Shown here: piece by piece, positions 27,026-38,370 of the stretch
Layout: each line of letters starts with the position of its first letter
Numbering within the stretch: the first letter of the stretch is position 1
Assembly (NCBI GenBank): GCA_938027685.1
Contig: CALJAM010000030.1
Coordinates: 1 to 64,000, forward strand
Source: an uncultured Bryobacteraceae bacterium
GTDB taxonomy: Bacteria; Acidobacteriota; Terriglobia; Bryobacterales; Bryobacteraceae
Length of the DNA: 64,000 nt
Direction of reading: 5' to 3'
Translations under genes and position numbers: made by a program
Notes under the pieces: model-generated
Seen by the model: the letters and a program-made list of their open reading frames with translations, nothing else
What the model was told of the DNA's origin: nothing
Database searches by the model: none

Positions 27026-27940
27026 GTGATCGGGACGCAAAACGGTGACGGCATGTACGCGTTTCAGGACATTTTGATGAAGCTGAAGCAGTACTGGGGC
27101 GAGCGCGGCTGCATCGTGCAGGAGCCCTACGACCTGGAGGTCGGCGCCGGCACCATGTGCCCGGAAACGTTCCTGCGCGTGCTCGGGCCCGAGCCTTACC
27201 GCGTCGCTTACATCCAGCCCAGCCGTCGGCCCGCCGACGGCCGCTATGGAGAGAATCCCAATCGGCTCTACAAGCACTGGCAGCTCCAGGTCATCCTGAA
27301 GCCGTCACCCGACGACATTCAGGAGCAGTACTTGGAGAGTCTCCAGGCAATCGGCATCGACCTGCGCAAGCATGACATCAAGTTCGAAGAGGATAACTGG
27401 GAATCGCCGACGCTCGGAGCCTGGGGCATCGGCTGGCAAGTGATGCTGGACGGACTAGAAATTACGCAGTTCACTTACTTCCAGCAGTGCGGCGGTCTCG
27501 ACCTGGAGGTAGTCCCCGTCGAGCTGACTTATGGGATGGAACGGCTGGCCGCCTTTCTTCAGAATAAGTCCAGCGTGTATGAGATCGAATGGGCCCCGGG
27601 CGTGACTTACGGCGACGTCCGGCTCGCGGACGAACTCCAGTTTTCGGTTTATAACTTCGAGCTGGCCGATATCCCCACGCTCTGGAAACTGTTCGATCTG
27701 CACGAGGGCGAATGCCGCCGGTTGCTGGATGCCTGGCCCGGCTATCCGGACAAGCGCCGCTTTCCGCTGCTGGCGGCCTACGACCACGTGCTGAAGTGCT
27801 CCCACCTGTTCAACCTGCTCGATTCCCGCGGAGCCATCAGCGTAACCGAGCGCGTGGCGGTCATCGGTCGCGTGCGCAAGCTGGCGGTGGGAGTGGCCGA
27901 AGCGTGGCTGGAGCAGAAGCGAGCGGAGGCAACAGCGTGA
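27026..27940 (+). CDS. glyQ: glycyl-tRNA synthetase alpha subunit
   Basis: [83 protein letters not shown]. Confidence 0.97.
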   Translation: MIGTQNGDGMYAFQDILMKLKQYWGERGCIVQEPYDLEVGAGTMCPETFLRVLGPEPYRVAYIQPSRRPADGRYGENPNRLYKHWQLQVILKPSPDDIQEQYLESLQAIGIDLRKHDIKFEEDNWESPTLGAWGIGWQVMLDGLEITQFTYFQQCGGLDLEVVPVELTYGMERLAAFLQNKSSVYEIEWAPGVTYGDVRLADELQFSVYNFELADIPTLWKLFDLHEGECRRLLDAWPGYPDKRRFPLLAAYDHVLKCSHLFNLLDSRGAISVTERVAVIGRVRKLAVGVAEAWLEQKRAEATA

Positions 27941-29994
27941 GGCGGTTACCCTTCCTGCTGGAAGTCGGCGTCGAGGAGATCCCGGACCGGATGATCCCGT
28001 CCGCACTGGAGGACCTGCGCTCCTCTTTTGAAAGACTGGCAGCAGAGCAGGGACTCGCCGACGGTCTCCTGGTGAGAACGGACGCAACGCCCCGCCGGCT
28101 GGTGCTGCAGGTGGAAAACCTGCCCGAACGCCAAGCCGACCGCGAAGAGTGGGTGCTGGGGCCGCCCCGCTCCGCGGCCTTCCAGGAGGGTCGCCCCACA
28201 CCCGCGGCCGAAGGCTTCGCCCGCAAGATGGGCGTGGCGGTCAGCGATCTGATCGTCCGTGAGACGCCACGGGGAGAGTACGTGGCTTGCCGGCGCTCGA
28301 TACCGGGCCGCCCGGCGCGCGAGATTCTATCCGAGCTGCTGCCGGGTCTGATCCTGGGCATTCATTTTCCGAAAACAATGTACTGGCCCGGCAAGGGCGG
28401 CCCACGTTTCATCCGACCCATCCGCTGGCTGGTCGCGCTGCTCGGCGACCAGGTCGTTCCCTTCGAAATTGCGGGCGTGCGTACCGGCAACATCAGCCGC
28501 GGTCACCGCCTGCTCGGATCCGCGAGCATCCCCGTCACTCCCGCGGATTATGCCGAGCAGCTCCGGCGAAATTACGTGCTGGTTGCGGCGGACGAGCGGC
28601 GTAGGAAGATCGAACAGGATATTGTGCGGCTGCTCGAGGGCACCGGCTTGCGCTTGCGTCCCGATCCCGCCCTCCTGACAACGCTTGTCTACCTGACGGA
28701 ATACCCGACGGCGATCCTGGGCAGCTTCGATGCAGAGTTTCTGACCCTCCCGGAAGAAGTGCTGGTGACCGTAATGCGTCACCATCAGAAGTATTTCTCG
28801 CTGGAAGACGCCCAGGGACGGCTTGCCCCCTATTTCATAGCCGTTCTCAACACCGACGGCGATCCCGAAGGTCTCGTGCGCCAGGGCCACGAGCGCGTGC
28901 TGCGGGCCCGTTTCAACGATGCACGCTTCTTCTGGGAAGTGGACCAGCACAGGAAGCTCGAAGATCGCGTACCGATGCTGGCCCAAGTGACCTACCAGGC
29001 GCGGCTGGGAACTTACCTGGACAAGGCGCGCCGCATGGCGCGCTTGGGACGCCGGCTCGCGCTGCTGCTGAAAACCGATCCGGCGCCCGTCGAACGCGCA
29101 GCGCTGCTGGCCAAATGCGACCTTACCACCGAAATGGTCAAGGAGTTCACCGAGCTCCAGGGCATCATGGGAGGGCTGTACGCTCGGCGGCAGGGCGAGC
29201 CGGAGGAGGTCTGGCGAGCCATCTACGAGCACTACCGGCCCGAGAGCATGGACGACCCCATACCCAGCACGCTGACCGGGTGTCTGGTGGCGCTGGCCGA
29301 CAAGCTGGACGCCCTGCAGGGTTGCTTCCGGCTGGGACTGGTCCCCAGCGGCTCGCGCGATCCCTTCGCACTGCGTCGCGCCGCTCAAGGCGTGGTGCGC
29401 ATCCTCGTGGAAGGGAATCTGGCGCTGCCGCTGCGACGGCTCATCGCGCGCGACGCCGCGCTGGTGGAGTTTTTCGAAGATCGTCTGCGGTATTACTTCC
29501 GGGAAGTTCGCGGCTTCCGCTACGATGAGGTCAACGCCGTCCTTGCAGCAGGCTGGGATGACCTGACGGACCTGGAGAGCCGGTTGACCGCTCTGCGGCA
29601 GGTAAGGCCTACGGAAAACTTCGAGCCGCTGGCGGTAAGCTTCAAGCGGATCAAGAACATTCTTCGACAGGCCGGCATCCTCGCGGCCTCGAGCGAAGCG
29701 CGGGCGGTGCGCGAAGAGATTCTGGAAGCGGGTCCCGAGCGCGAGCTTTGGCAGGCCTTCCAGCGTCTGCGGCGGCAGGTCGCGCGCCGGCGTCGCCGCA
29801 AGCAGTACCGCGAGGCGCTGGAAGCCATCGCTTCGCTGCGCCCGGCAGTGGACCGCTTCTTCGACAAAGTTTTGGTCAACGCCCCGGATCCCGCGATCCG
29901 CGAAAACCGGCTGAACATGCTCAGCCGATTGCTTCAAGAGTTCTCATCCATTGCTGACTTTTCAGAGATCGTAACTACGCAAGAGGAGAATTAG
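27937..29994 (+). CDS. glyS: glycyl-tRNA synthetase beta subunit
   Basis: GTG start overlapping the glyQ stop (GTGA); [69 protein letters not shown]. Confidence 0.96.
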   Translation: MRRLPFLLEVGVEEIPDRMIPSALEDLRSSFERLAAEQGLADGLLVRTDATPRRLVLQVENLPERQADREEWVLGPPRSAAFQEGRPTPAAEGFARKMGVAVSDLIVRETPRGEYVACRRSIPGRPAREILSELLPGLILGIHFPKTMYWPGKGGPRFIRPIRWLVALLGDQVVPFEIAGVRTGNISRGHRLLGSASIPVTPADYAEQLRRNYVLVAADERRRKIEQDIVRLLEGTGLRLRPDPALLTTLVYLTEYPTAILGSFDAEFLTLPEEVLVTVMRHHQKYFSLEDAQGRLAPYFIAVLNTDGDPEGLVRQGHERVLRARFNDARFFWEVDQHRKLEDRVPMLAQVTYQARLGTYLDKARRMARLGRRLALLLKTDPAPVERAALLAKCDLTTEMVKEFTELQGIMGGLYARRQGEPEEVWRAIYEHYRPESMDDPIPSTLTGCLVALADKLDALQGCFRLGLVPSGSRDPFALRRAAQGVVRILVEGNLALPLRRLIARDAALVEFFEDRLRYYFREVRGFRYDEVNAVLAAGWDDLTDLESRLTALRQVRPTENFEPLAVSFKRIKNILRQAGILAASSEARAVREEILEAGPERELWQAFQRLRRQVARRRRRKQYREALEAIASLRPAVDRFFDKVLVNAPDPAIRENRLNMLSRLLQEFSSIADFSEIVTTQEEN

Positions 29995-29998
29995 CCTT

Positions 29999-32746
29999 AT
30001 GCCAAAGTACGTTTATGCCTTCGGCGGCGGCACGGCCGACGGCGACGGAACGATGAAGGACATCCTGGGCGGCAAAGGCGCCGGCCTGGCGGAAATGTCG
30101 CGGGCAGGCGTTCCCGTGCCTCCCGGATTCACCATCTCCACGAAAGTCTGCAACATCTTCTTCGAACGCGGGGGCGAACTGCCTCCGGAAATCGAAGAGG
30201 AGATCCAGCAGCATCTGCGTCAGCTCGAGGAGCGCATGGGCCAGAAGCTGGGCGATCCCGAGAATCCCCTGCTGGTCAGCGTCCGCTCGGGAGCGAAATT
30301 CTCGATGCCCGGGATGATGGACACCGTGTTGAACCTCGGGCTCAACGACGAAACCGTCAAGGCGCTGGAGGCCAAGAGCGGCAACCCGCGCTTCGCCTAC
30401 GACTGCTACCGGCGATTCATCCAGATGTTCGGCAACGTGGTGCTCGGCATCCCCAAGGAGGAGTTCGAGCGGATTTTCGAAGCGCGCAAGAAGAAGGTCA
30501 AGGCGCGCTACGACACCGACCTGACGGCCGAGGATCTGAAGGCCGTCATCGAGGAGTACAAGAAGCTGGTCGAGAAGAAGACCGGCAAGCCCTTCCCGCA
30601 GGATGCCCACGAGCAACTGAAGATGGCGCGCAACGCCGTCTTCCGTTCCTGGTTCAACCCGCGGGCCCAGCACTACCGCAAGATGAACAAGATTCCGGAT
30701 GACCTGGGGACCGCGGTCAACGTGCAGGCCATGGTCTTCGGCAACATGGGCGAGAACTCGGCCACCGGCGTCGGCTTCACCCGCAACCCTGCCACCGGCG
30801 AGAAGGAGTTTTACGGCGAGTTCCTGATTAACGCGCAGGGCGAAGACGTCGTCGCCGGCATCCGCACACCCAAGCCGATCAAGGAGCTGGAGACGCTCAT
30901 GCCCGACGTGTACAATCAGCTCCGCGAGATCACGGCCATGCTGGAGCGCCACTACCGCGACGTGCAGGATTTCGAGTTCACCATCCAGGAAGGCAAGCTC
31001 TACATGCTGCAGACGCGCAACGGCAAGCGCACCGGCCCGGCTGCGGTCAAGATCGCAGTCGACATGGTGGAGGAGGGGCTGATCACCAAAGAGGAGGCGA
31101 TCATGCGCGTGGAACCGCAGCAGCTGGACCAGCTCCTGCACCCCATGATCGCACCTGAATCGCGCAAGAACCTCCGCAAGATCGCCGAGGGCCTGCCCGC
31201 TTCGCCCGGCGCCGCCGTCGGCCGCATCGTCTTCACGGCCGACGACGCCGTGGCGCAGGCCAAGAAAGGCCCCGTCATCCTGGTGCGCTCAGAGACGGTG
31301 CCCGATGACATCCACGGGATGGAAGTGGCCAAGGGCATCCTGACCTCGCGGGGCGGCATGACCAGCCACGCCGCCGTGGTGGCGCGCGGCATGGGTACGC
31401 CCTGCGTCGCCGGCGCAGGCGCCATCGAGGTCAACGAGCACAAGCGCCAAATGACCGTCAAAGTGGACGAGGAGACCATCACCCTGAAGGAAGGCGACTG
31501 GATTTCGCTCGACGGTTCCACCGGCGAGGTTTTCGCCGGCCAGGCCAAGACCGTGGATCCCGATCCGACCTCCGGCGTGCTGGCCAAGTTCATGAGCTGG
31601 GCCGACGAGTTCCGCGGCTCGTTCGGCGTACGCGCCAACGCCGACATTCCGCGCGACGCGCTGGTCGCCCGCCGCTTCGGCGCCGAAGGCATCGGCCTTT
31701 GCCGGACCGAGCACATGTTCTTCGCCCCGGACCGCATCCCCCACATGCAGGCCATGATTATGGCCCGCGACGAAAAGGAACGACGCAAGGCGCTGAACAA
31801 GCTGCTGCCCATGCAGCGCAAGGATTTCATCGGCCTCTTCAAAGCCATGGACGGCTACCCCGTCGTCATCCGCACGCTGGATCCGCCCTTGCACGAGTTC
31901 CTGCCCAAGCGCGAGCAGCTCATGGTCGACCTGGCCAAACTGCCCCACGCCGACATGAAGACCAAGCGCGAGATGGCCGAGCGCTACGGCGTGAAGGTCA
32001 GCGAGCTCAAGAAGCACCTGCCCGAGCTGCTTCGGCGCGTCGAGGAACTGCACGAGTTCAACCCCATGCTCGGCTTGCGCGGATGCCGCCTGGGCATCAC
32101 CAACCCCGAGATCACCGAGATGCAGGCGCGCGCCGTCTTCGAGGCTGCAGCCGAGTGCCACAAGCAGGGCATCAAGGTGATCCCCGAGGTCATGATCCCG
32201 CTGGTGGGCAGCGTGGCTGAGCTGGCCCACCAGAAGGAGATCGTGGTGCGCGTCGCCCAGGAGGTCCTCTCCAAACACGGCATCACGGATCTGAAGTATA
32301 TGGTGGGCACCATGATCGAGGTGCCGCGCGCCGCTCTCACTGCGGATCAGATCGCGCAGGAGGCGGAGTTCTTCAGCTTCGGCACCAACGACCTGACCCA
32401 AATGGCGCTGGGCATTTCCCGCGATGATTACGTGAAGTTCTCCAAGGTCTACGAGGATCGCAAGATCTTCAAGGCCGATCCGTTCGCCGTCCTGGATCAG
32501 GAGGGCGTGGGCAAGCTCGTCGAGATGGGCGTCCAACTGGGGCGCAAGACGCGACCCGATCTGGAGGTCGGCATTTGCGGCGAGCACGGCGGCGAGCCGA
32601 GCTCGGTGGAGTTCTGCTACCGCGTGGGGATGAATTACGTCTCCTGCTCGCCCTACCGCGTGCCCATCGCGCGGCTGGCCGCGGCTCAGGCCGCCATCGC
32701 AGCCAAGGCGGTCGAGGCCAAAGCCGAGCTGATGCGTACGGCTTGA
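29999..32746 (+). CDS. ppdK: pyruvate, phosphate dikinase
   Basis: KYVYAFGGGTADGDGTMKDILGGKGAGLAEM, GILTSRGGMTSHAAVVARGMGTPCVAGAG, EFFSFGTNDLTQMALGISRDD, GICGEHGGEPSSVEFC. Confidence 0.97.
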   Translation: MPKYVYAFGGGTADGDGTMKDILGGKGAGLAEMSRAGVPVPPGFTISTKVCNIFFERGGELPPEIEEEIQQHLRQLEERMGQKLGDPENPLLVSVRSGAKFSMPGMMDTVLNLGLNDETVKALEAKSGNPRFAYDCYRRFIQMFGNVVLGIPKEEFERIFEARKKKVKARYDTDLTAEDLKAVIEEYKKLVEKKTGKPFPQDAHEQLKMARNAVFRSWFNPRAQHYRKMNKIPDDLGTAVNVQAMVFGNMGENSATGVGFTRNPATGEKEFYGEFLINAQGEDVVAGIRTPKPIKELETLMPDVYNQLREITAMLERHYRDVQDFEFTIQEGKLYMLQTRNGKRTGPAAVKIAVDMVEEGLITKEEAIMRVEPQQLDQLLHPMIAPESRKNLRKIAEGLPASPGAAVGRIVFTADDAVAQAKKGPVILVRSETVPDDIHGMEVAKGILTSRGGMTSHAAVVARGMGTPCVAGAGAIEVNEHKRQMTVKVDEETITLKEGDWISLDGSTGEVFAGQAKTVDPDPTSGVLAKFMSWADEFRGSFGVRANADIPRDALVARRFGAEGIGLCRTEHMFFAPDRIPHMQAMIMARDEKERRKALNKLLPMQRKDFIGLFKAMDGYPVVIRTLDPPLHEFLPKREQLMVDLAKLPHADMKTKREMAERYGVKVSELKKHLPELLRRVEELHEFNPMLGLRGCRLGITNPEITEMQARAVFEAAAECHKQGIKVIPEVMIPLVGSVAELAHQKEIVVRVAQEVLSKHGITDLKYMVGTMIEVPRAALTADQIAQEAEFFSFGTNDLTQMALGISRDDYVKFSKVYEDRKIFKADPFAVLDQEGVGKLVEMGVQLGRKTRPDLEVGICGEHGGEPSSVEFCYRVGMNYVSCSPYRVPIARLAAAQAAIAAKAVEAKAELMRTA

Positions 32747-32761
32747 GAACGTCTTTTGAGA

Positions 32762-32792
32762 GCCGGCCCGAGCCCGCAGGCGCCGGGCCGGC
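32762..32792 (+). terminator. GC-rich hairpin downstream of ppdK (no clear U-tract)
   Basis: GCCGGCCCG-N13-CGGGCCGGC: perfect 9-bp stem 15 nt after the ppdK stop. Confidence 0.45.
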
Positions 32793-33118
32793 ATCCCCGT
32801 CCCGACTCGGCGGCGTTGCCGCGCCGGTGACCGGCGCGGTCAGAGCGAAGCGGGCGAGCTCCTCTTTTGCCGGCTCCGACTTCTGGGCCCCGTCGTGCCG
32901 CCATCGCGCGGGAGCTCGATTTCGAAACCCTCCTCATCCAGAGCACTCTCGGCGTTTCGGTCATCTTCCGCGACGGACCGTGAGCGCGCAGCGTCTCGGT
33001 CGACGAAAACCAAGCCCCTCCGCCCGGAGTTCAACGCAAAACGCGGCTTGAGCCGCCGAGCCGAATCGCGCGCCTGCAGGCGGCAGAAGGGTTTCCCACC
33101 AGCGCAGCGCCGGCTTTC

Positions 33119-34477
33119 CTAGCGCCCCGGCTTGACGGCGATGAGGTCGGTCCGCGTCTTGCCGCCCTCGGTCACGCGCGAGAGGGCGTATACCGTACCG
33201 TCCCTCCCCACGGCGATCGAATTCACGTAAGCGGGTCGATCGCCGTTCTCGAAGAAGATAGGACCGTGATCCTTGTAAGTCGCCGTCGGAATATGGTAAG
33301 TGACCAAGTGCAGATTCTCCCTGCCCTTGGCTTCGCCCATGGCGGTGGTGGCCTTGCCCGTAACCCGCCTGCCTCCCTCGTAAATCGGTCCGCCGGTCAG
33401 ATAGTAGATGGTGTGGCCGTCCGGCCCGAGCGTGAAGCCGAGATAGCCGTAGCTGAACTGGTCGAACATGCCGGCCCGTTTCGAAGGCATCGAGGTGATA
33501 CGCTCGAGCACCTCCACACGAGGGCCGCGAGGATCGAAGGCAAAAAGGTAACCTGAGTTGCCGTGGACGCCGTAGATGCGCTTTTCGGGCTCGTACCAGA
33601 AAGTTTGTCGCCAATTGTAGCCCATGTGCCCCGGCGATGAGGGGTCGTACTGACCGAAATAATCTTTGCGCAAATCTTCTCCCTCCACCGCCTCTACGGC
33701 ATCCTTCTCATAAACGTAACGGAGGATCTGACCGTCGGCGTTGCTGAAATAGGCCGAGCCGTCCGTGGGATCGATGGCGATCGAACGGCAGAGCGTGCGA
33801 TATTCGGCGCCGCGGCCGCTTTCGCCCTTGCGGGCGTACAGTCCCAGGTTTTTCCACTCGCGTCGGGTCACATCGTACCGGAAGAAGTAACCGGTGGGCC
33901 AGGTGATGCCGTAAATGCGCCCTCGCCGCGTATCCATGTTCATCGTCAGTATCCCTTCGCGCCCGGGAGCCACGCCGAAATCCTCGAACGTGCCGGCTTT
34001 CATGTCGTACGCCAGCAGGTGCCCGCCGGGATACGGCTTGTAACCCGGCGGCGGCACTCCCATCGTCTCCATGCCGTCCTTGATCGTGTAGTAGCCGATG
34101 TGCGTGGCGAAGTACAGCTTGCCGCCGCTTTCGACCGGCGTCACGTGAACCTTGCCTTGGGGGATCGCTTTCTCGCCTTTCTCCCCGCAAGCCTCGGTGA
34201 TGTCACCCAGCATCTCGATGCGATCGCGCACGGGGTCATAGACGAACATACGCGCGCCGACGTCCACCGAATCGGTACTGAGGATGTAATAAATGCGCCC
34301 GTCGCTGCCGGTCACGATGCCGTTATAGGTGTCGTGCGCCTCGGGAAAGCCCGAGTCGAACACCCGCGCCCTCAGGTGCGTCGGGCCAGCCGGTTTCGGC
34401 GGAGGAGGCGTCGTAGAACAGCTCGCAAGAAGCAGGACCGAGAGACTCGCAATCAAAAATTCAGGCGTGACCTTCAT
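33119..34477 (-). CDS. beta-propeller lipoprotein
   Basis: Lipoprotein signal MKVTPEFLIASLSVLLLASCSTTPPPP; repeated YNGIVTGSDGRIYYILST / AIDPTDGSAYFSN / GFTLGPDGHTIYYLTGG blades. Confidence 0.78.
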   Translation of the reverse strand: MKVTPEFLIASLSVLLLASCSTTPPPPKPAGPTHLRARVFDSGFPEAHDTYNGIVTGSDGRIYYILSTDSVDVGARMFVYDPVRDRIEMLGDITEACGEKGEKAIPQGKVHVTPVESGGKLYFATHIGYYTIKDGMETMGVPPPGYKPYPGGHLLAYDMKAGTFEDFGVAPGREGILTMNMDTRRGRIYGITWPTGYFFRYDVTRREWKNLGLYARKGESGRGAEYRTLCRSIAIDPTDGSAYFSNADGQILRYVYEKDAVEAVEGEDLRKDYFGQYDPSSPGHMGYNWRQTFWYEPEKRIYGVHGNSGYLFAFDPRGPRVEVLERITSMPSKRAGMFDQFSYGYLGFTLGPDGHTIYYLTGGPIYEGGRRVTGKATTAMGEAKGRENLHLVTYHIPTATYKDHGPIFFENGDRPAYVNSIAVGRDGTVYALSRVTEGGKTRTDLIAVKPGR

Positions 34478-34524
34478 GGTTCTCCCATGATACCGGTAGC
34501 GGTCTGAAATCGCAGACCCCGCCA

Positions 34525-35448
34525 TCAATCGAACCGGGCGCCCCCGCTCCGCTGCTCGGCGGCCAGCCTGGCGAGCCACCCCCGGCAGAGCCGTTGCACA
34601 GCGGCCGCGTCTGTCTGGGGCAACACGGCCAGCAGCGCCCTCGCCACGGCGGTCTCACCCGCCGCGATCGTCCTGCCGAACAGACTCAAATACAGCGAGT
34701 AATGCTGCTCCTGATGATGGGGCATGGCCACGGCGAAACAATCGTCGCGGGGCGCCAGCACCGCCACAGTCAGACCCAGTGCGTGGGCCGTCCGGATGGC
34801 AATGGGTTCGGCGAGCGGGGGCCGGATCGCCCAATCTACCGGGCTGGGTGGAATCTTCCAGCGACCGTCACTCACAAGTGCCAGGGCGGCTGCATCACGC
34901 GGGAACATTTGCCAGACACCCTGGTCCGGGGAGGCGGGAACCCACTGGGGCGGGCTGCCGGCGAGGGCGGCCGCGAAGTTGAAGTCTTTACTTAGATAAC
35001 TCGCCAGAAACGACTCAAAATCAGTCAGTTGTTCCACGGCTCGCACCCGCGTTTCGATCAGCAGTGCCTCCGGCGCAAGCCATCGGTAGCGAGCCTGGAG
35101 TTCAAAGGGCCGATCCCCGGCCGCAGGCCAACGAACTTCAAGTTCTCCTTGAGGATTCAGTCGAGCCTCGCTCGGCCAATGCCACGCCGCGTCCCCGTAC
35201 CGGCGGTTCCGCGTGAACACGCGGTAGTGTCCAGCCAATCCCATTCCGCTCGAAATCGTGACTCCCGTGGGCGTATGCACCACGCGCGAAAGGCCGGTGG
35301 AGCGGCCGCCCTGACGCACCTTGCCGCTGAGCACCCCCGTGTCAAACACAAACTCGGCTCCGGCGGCCTCGAAGCGCGGACTGCCCGTCTGGCTCCAGGC
35401 CGCCGTGGCCAGCACGATGAGCAGGCAGCGCGACCATCGCCCCGCCAT
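34525..35448 (-). CDS. hypothetical exported protein
   Basis: MAGRWSRCLLIVLATAAWSQTGSPRFEAAGAEFVFDTGVLSGKVRQGG; ATGA-coupled to the upstream oxidoreductase. Confidence 0.7.
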   Translation of the reverse strand: MAGRWSRCLLIVLATAAWSQTGSPRFEAAGAEFVFDTGVLSGKVRQGGRSTGLSRVVHTPTGVTISSGMGLAGHYRVFTRNRRYGDAAWHWPSEARLNPQGELEVRWPAAGDRPFELQARYRWLAPEALLIETRVRAVEQLTDFESFLASYLSKDFNFAAALAGSPPQWVPASPDQGVWQMFPRDAAALALVSDGRWKIPPSPVDWAIRPPLAEPIAIRTAHALGLTVAVLAPRDDCFAVAMPHHQEQHYSLYLSLFGRTIAAGETAVARALLAVLPQTDAAAVQRLCRGWLARLAAEQRSGGARFD

Positions 35449-36740
35449 CACAGCAACCTCGTCACCCCGGGCACGAACACCGGGTAGATTCCCTCGGCAT
35501 CGGGACGCACGGGCGGGTCCATGTCCTTGTGGACCTCTTCCGGCCTGGGCGGGTAGTAGAAGTCTGACTGGTTGATCCTCTCCCACGTGATCTCCTCGCC
35601 CGTATAGCAACTGATCTGTCCCATGACGGCGATCAGGGTGCTCCGCACCATGTAATCGCCGTTGTTGATCGGCCTGCCGGCGCGGATCGCCTGGAATAGC
35701 GCCACGTGCTCGAGATCGTAAGGGTTGACCTTGGGGCCTGTGTATTCCCAGCGGGTTTCGCCTTCGATTCGCATCTCGAGGAGGCTGGCGCGGCCCTTGG
35801 ACCCGAAGACGCGGCTCGAGGTTTCGTTGTAGCAGTTGGGTATGGTGCGGCAGAAGGCGTACACGCGTACACTTCCCGGAAACTCGTAGACCACGGCGTG
35901 GTGGTCGAAGACGCTGCCGTAGATCTCGCCACGCAGCGTCGAGCGACCGCCCATGCCGTGGCAGCGGAGCGGTGCGGCTTCGCGCAGGACCCACGAGGCG
36001 CGGTCTAGGTTGTGGATCAGCGATTGCGGCACGTCGTCACCCGAGAGCCAGTGGAAATGATATTGGTTGCTGCCCTGATATTCGACCTCGGTCAGGCCCG
36101 GCCGTCTTGGATAGAGCACGTAGGGCGCCCGCAGGAAATTCTCCTCGATGGCGACGATTTCGCCGATGGCGCCCTCGTGGATCCGCCGCACGGTTTCGAT
36201 GTAACCGGGATGGTAACGGCTTTGCAGCCCCGAGACCACGCATAGATGCTTGCGCCGCGCCAGCTCGCAGGCTGCCGCCACGACCTTCGCGCCGGCGGGA
36301 TCGATGGCGTGCGGCTTTTCGACGAACACGTGTCTGCCTGCCTCGATCGCCGCTCTCATGTGCAGGGGGTGAAACTTGGCGGCGTTGGCGATGAGCACGA
36401 CGTCCGAGCACTCGATGACGTGCTTGTAGGCGTCGAAACCCGTGAAACACCGCTCGTCGGTCACGTCCACCTGCTCCGGCTTTCTGAGCTTCAGCGCGGT
36501 ACGTTTCTCCTGGATGCGGTCCATCAGCAGATCGGCCATGGCGACCAACCGCACGCCCTTATCGGCATTCATGGCGTTGAGCGCCGCCGCCTCGCCGCGC
36601 CCGCCGCAGCCGATCAGGCCCACGCGGATCGTTTCGCTAGCGGCCACATAACCGGCCGCCGCGGGGAGCCAGCCGAGTGCGCCGCCCGCCGTCCTCAGCC
36701 ACGCGCGGCGCGAGACATCACGCGTCGAAGATTCGCTCAC
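35448..36740 (-). CDS. Gfo/Idh/MocA-family oxidoreductase with Tat-like signal
   Basis: GTG start with AGGAGG upstream; SRRAWLRTAGGALGWLPAAAGYVAASETIRVGLIGCGGRG, HVFVEKPHAIDPAGAK. Confidence 0.9.
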   Translation of the reverse strand: MSESSTRDVSRRAWLRTAGGALGWLPAAAGYVAASETIRVGLIGCGGRGEAAALNAMNADKGVRLVAMADLLMDRIQEKRTALKLRKPEQVDVTDERCFTGFDAYKHVIECSDVVLIANAAKFHPLHMRAAIEAGRHVFVEKPHAIDPAGAKVVAAACELARRKHLCVVSGLQSRYHPGYIETVRRIHEGAIGEIVAIEENFLRAPYVLYPRRPGLTEVEYQGSNQYHFHWLSGDDVPQSLIHNLDRASWVLREAAPLRCHGMGGRSTLRGEIYGSVFDHHAVVYEFPGSVRVYAFCRTIPNCYNETSSRVFGSKGRASLLEMRIEGETRWEYTGPKVNPYDLEHVALFQAIRAGRPINNGDYMVRSTLIAVMGQISCYTGEEITWERINQSDFYYPPRPEEVHKDMDPPVRPDAEGIYPVFVPGVTRLL

Positions 36741-36928
36741 CGCTCCCGTCCTCCTTTCAGCAGCATTGTATGACAGCGGCGCGCACCGAACCCGAGGACG
36801 CACGCCGGGCGCAGCCGAGCTTCCCTGGCCTGAGAAGGGACCGTGCCGTTGAGCGCGAAGCGGGGGCCGGGCCGAGCCGGCGCAGGCTTGCGCGGTCGCT
36901 CGCAAACCGCGTCCAACGGGCGACGAAG

Positions 36929-38332
36929 CTACTTCTCGGCAGAGTATTCATGCAGCGGCCGACCATGCACGTCGTGGTGTCGAAACGTAATGCGGCTCTT
37001 GCCTCCGCGGCGCTCGAAGCTGACCGAAAGAAAACCGCCCGCCACGCGGTGAAAGCGGTGGAATGCCGGATCATAGCCGGGCGAGCCGCCGGCGTGTTCG
37101 TCACTGACCGCCCCGGTGCCGAACTCGTGCAGTCCGGTCTCCGGGTGCACCGAGTGATACTGCCAGTGCCGGTCGCCGCAAATCACGAAGAAGTTCGAGC
37201 CCAGGTGCTGCCGGACCCAGTGCCGGAACTGGTTGCCCTCCCAGGCGAAGGCTTGGTTGGCGTGATTGTCGCGCTTGTTGGGGCGATCGGGGCCCACAAT
37301 GGGCGTCGGGCTGATGAGTATTTTGAAATCGGCGTCGCTGGCGAGCAGGGTGTCCATCAGCCATTTCTTCTGCTCCGGGCCCCAGATGGTCTTGTCCGGC
37401 CCGTCGGGCGCCGGGTTGGGAGAACGGAAGTCCCGTCCCTCGGTCAGCCAGATTTCGATGCCGCGGCCCCACCGGAAACGTCGGTAGGTACGCGGGCCCA
37501 TGGGAACCTGCTGGAGGAAGATTCGTTGGCCTTGGGCGAAGGTCATGGGTCGCATCTCGGGCGCGTCCATGCCCGGCCAGCAGTCGTCCCGCAACGTGTC
37601 GTGGTCGTCTTTCTGCCAGTAGGCCGGGAACTGGAGCAGGAAGCGCACGTGACGGGGCAGGCTCCACATGCGTTCCCAGTGGTAACGGGCCAGCGCAGGG
37701 GTCACCGCTCGCGGATCCTCGTTGTCGTAGTAGACGTTGTCGCCGGTGAGAACGAGGAAGCGGGGCATCAAGCGGGTCATCGCTTCGTAGATGTGAAAGC
37801 CTTCGGGATGATCGAGGTGCCGGTACATGTGGCACGTAACCGCGGTGAAGGTCAGATCGGCGTAGCGCTCCTGCGGCGGTGCGGTGCGGAAACGTCCCCG
37901 CAAGGGAGCATGCTGGGGCGCGCCGCCGGGGTCTGCCGTTTCGGCGGAGTAGTAATAGACAGAGTCGGGCCGCAATCCGGTCAGTTGAAACTGATGCGAG
38001 TAATCGCGCTCGGCCGTGACCTCGACCCAGGGAGTGACCCGGGCATCGCGGAGGTCCTCACGCAACCCGTAACGCAGGCGGACCCGGCCGGAAGCGCCGG
38101 GACAGGCGCCCTCGAGCTTGGGGACGAGGTCGTCGTCGGGCGAGGGCAGGCGCACCGGGCCGCGGCGGACGATGCCGCCGCTATTGCGCTCGGCGCGGGC
38201 GGTAACTCTCATCCACACGATCGCTGAAGTGGGCGTCACCTCTCCCACGCGTACGCCGGTGGCCTGTCGTGTTTCAGCGCCGGCGGCGCCGCCCGCCACC
38301 AACAGCATCAGGCTGAGAAACTTCCCTGGCAT
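36929..38332 (-). CDS. PhoD-like alkaline phosphatase D family protein
   Basis: TGVRVGEVTPTSAIVWMRVTA, FLVLTGDNVYYDN, WQKDDHDTLRDDCWPG, FFVICGDRHWQYHS. Confidence 0.87.
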   Translation of the reverse strand: MPGKFLSLMLLVAGGAAGAETRQATGVRVGEVTPTSAIVWMRVTARAERNSGGIVRRGPVRLPSPDDDLVPKLEGACPGASGRVRLRYGLREDLRDARVTPWVEVTAERDYSHQFQLTGLRPDSVYYYSAETADPGGAPQHAPLRGRFRTAPPQERYADLTFTAVTCHMYRHLDHPEGFHIYEAMTRLMPRFLVLTGDNVYYDNEDPRAVTPALARYHWERMWSLPRHVRFLLQFPAYWQKDDHDTLRDDCWPGMDAPEMRPMTFAQGQRIFLQQVPMGPRTYRRFRWGRGIEIWLTEGRDFRSPNPAPDGPDKTIWGPEQKKWLMDTLLASDADFKILISPTPIVGPDRPNKRDNHANQAFAWEGNQFRHWVRQHLGSNFFVICGDRHWQYHSVHPETGLHEFGTGAVSDEHAGGSPGYDPAFHRFHRVAGGFLSVSFERRGGKSRITFRHHDVHGRPLHEYSAEK

Positions 38333-38370
38333 GCGTCGATCGTACCATCCTGTACGGGTACGATAGATTA

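Noticed and set aside
28327-29937. 536-aa minus ORF opposite glyS
   Set aside because: Antisense shadow of an essential tRNA synthetase subunit.
29975-32794. Long minus ORFs (388 and 501 aa) opposite ppdK
   Set aside because: Codon-bias-driven antisense frames; no conserved motifs.
36677-38227. 516-aa plus ORF opposite the PhoD-like gene
   Set aside because: Shadow ORF; the minus strand has clear phosphatase motifs.
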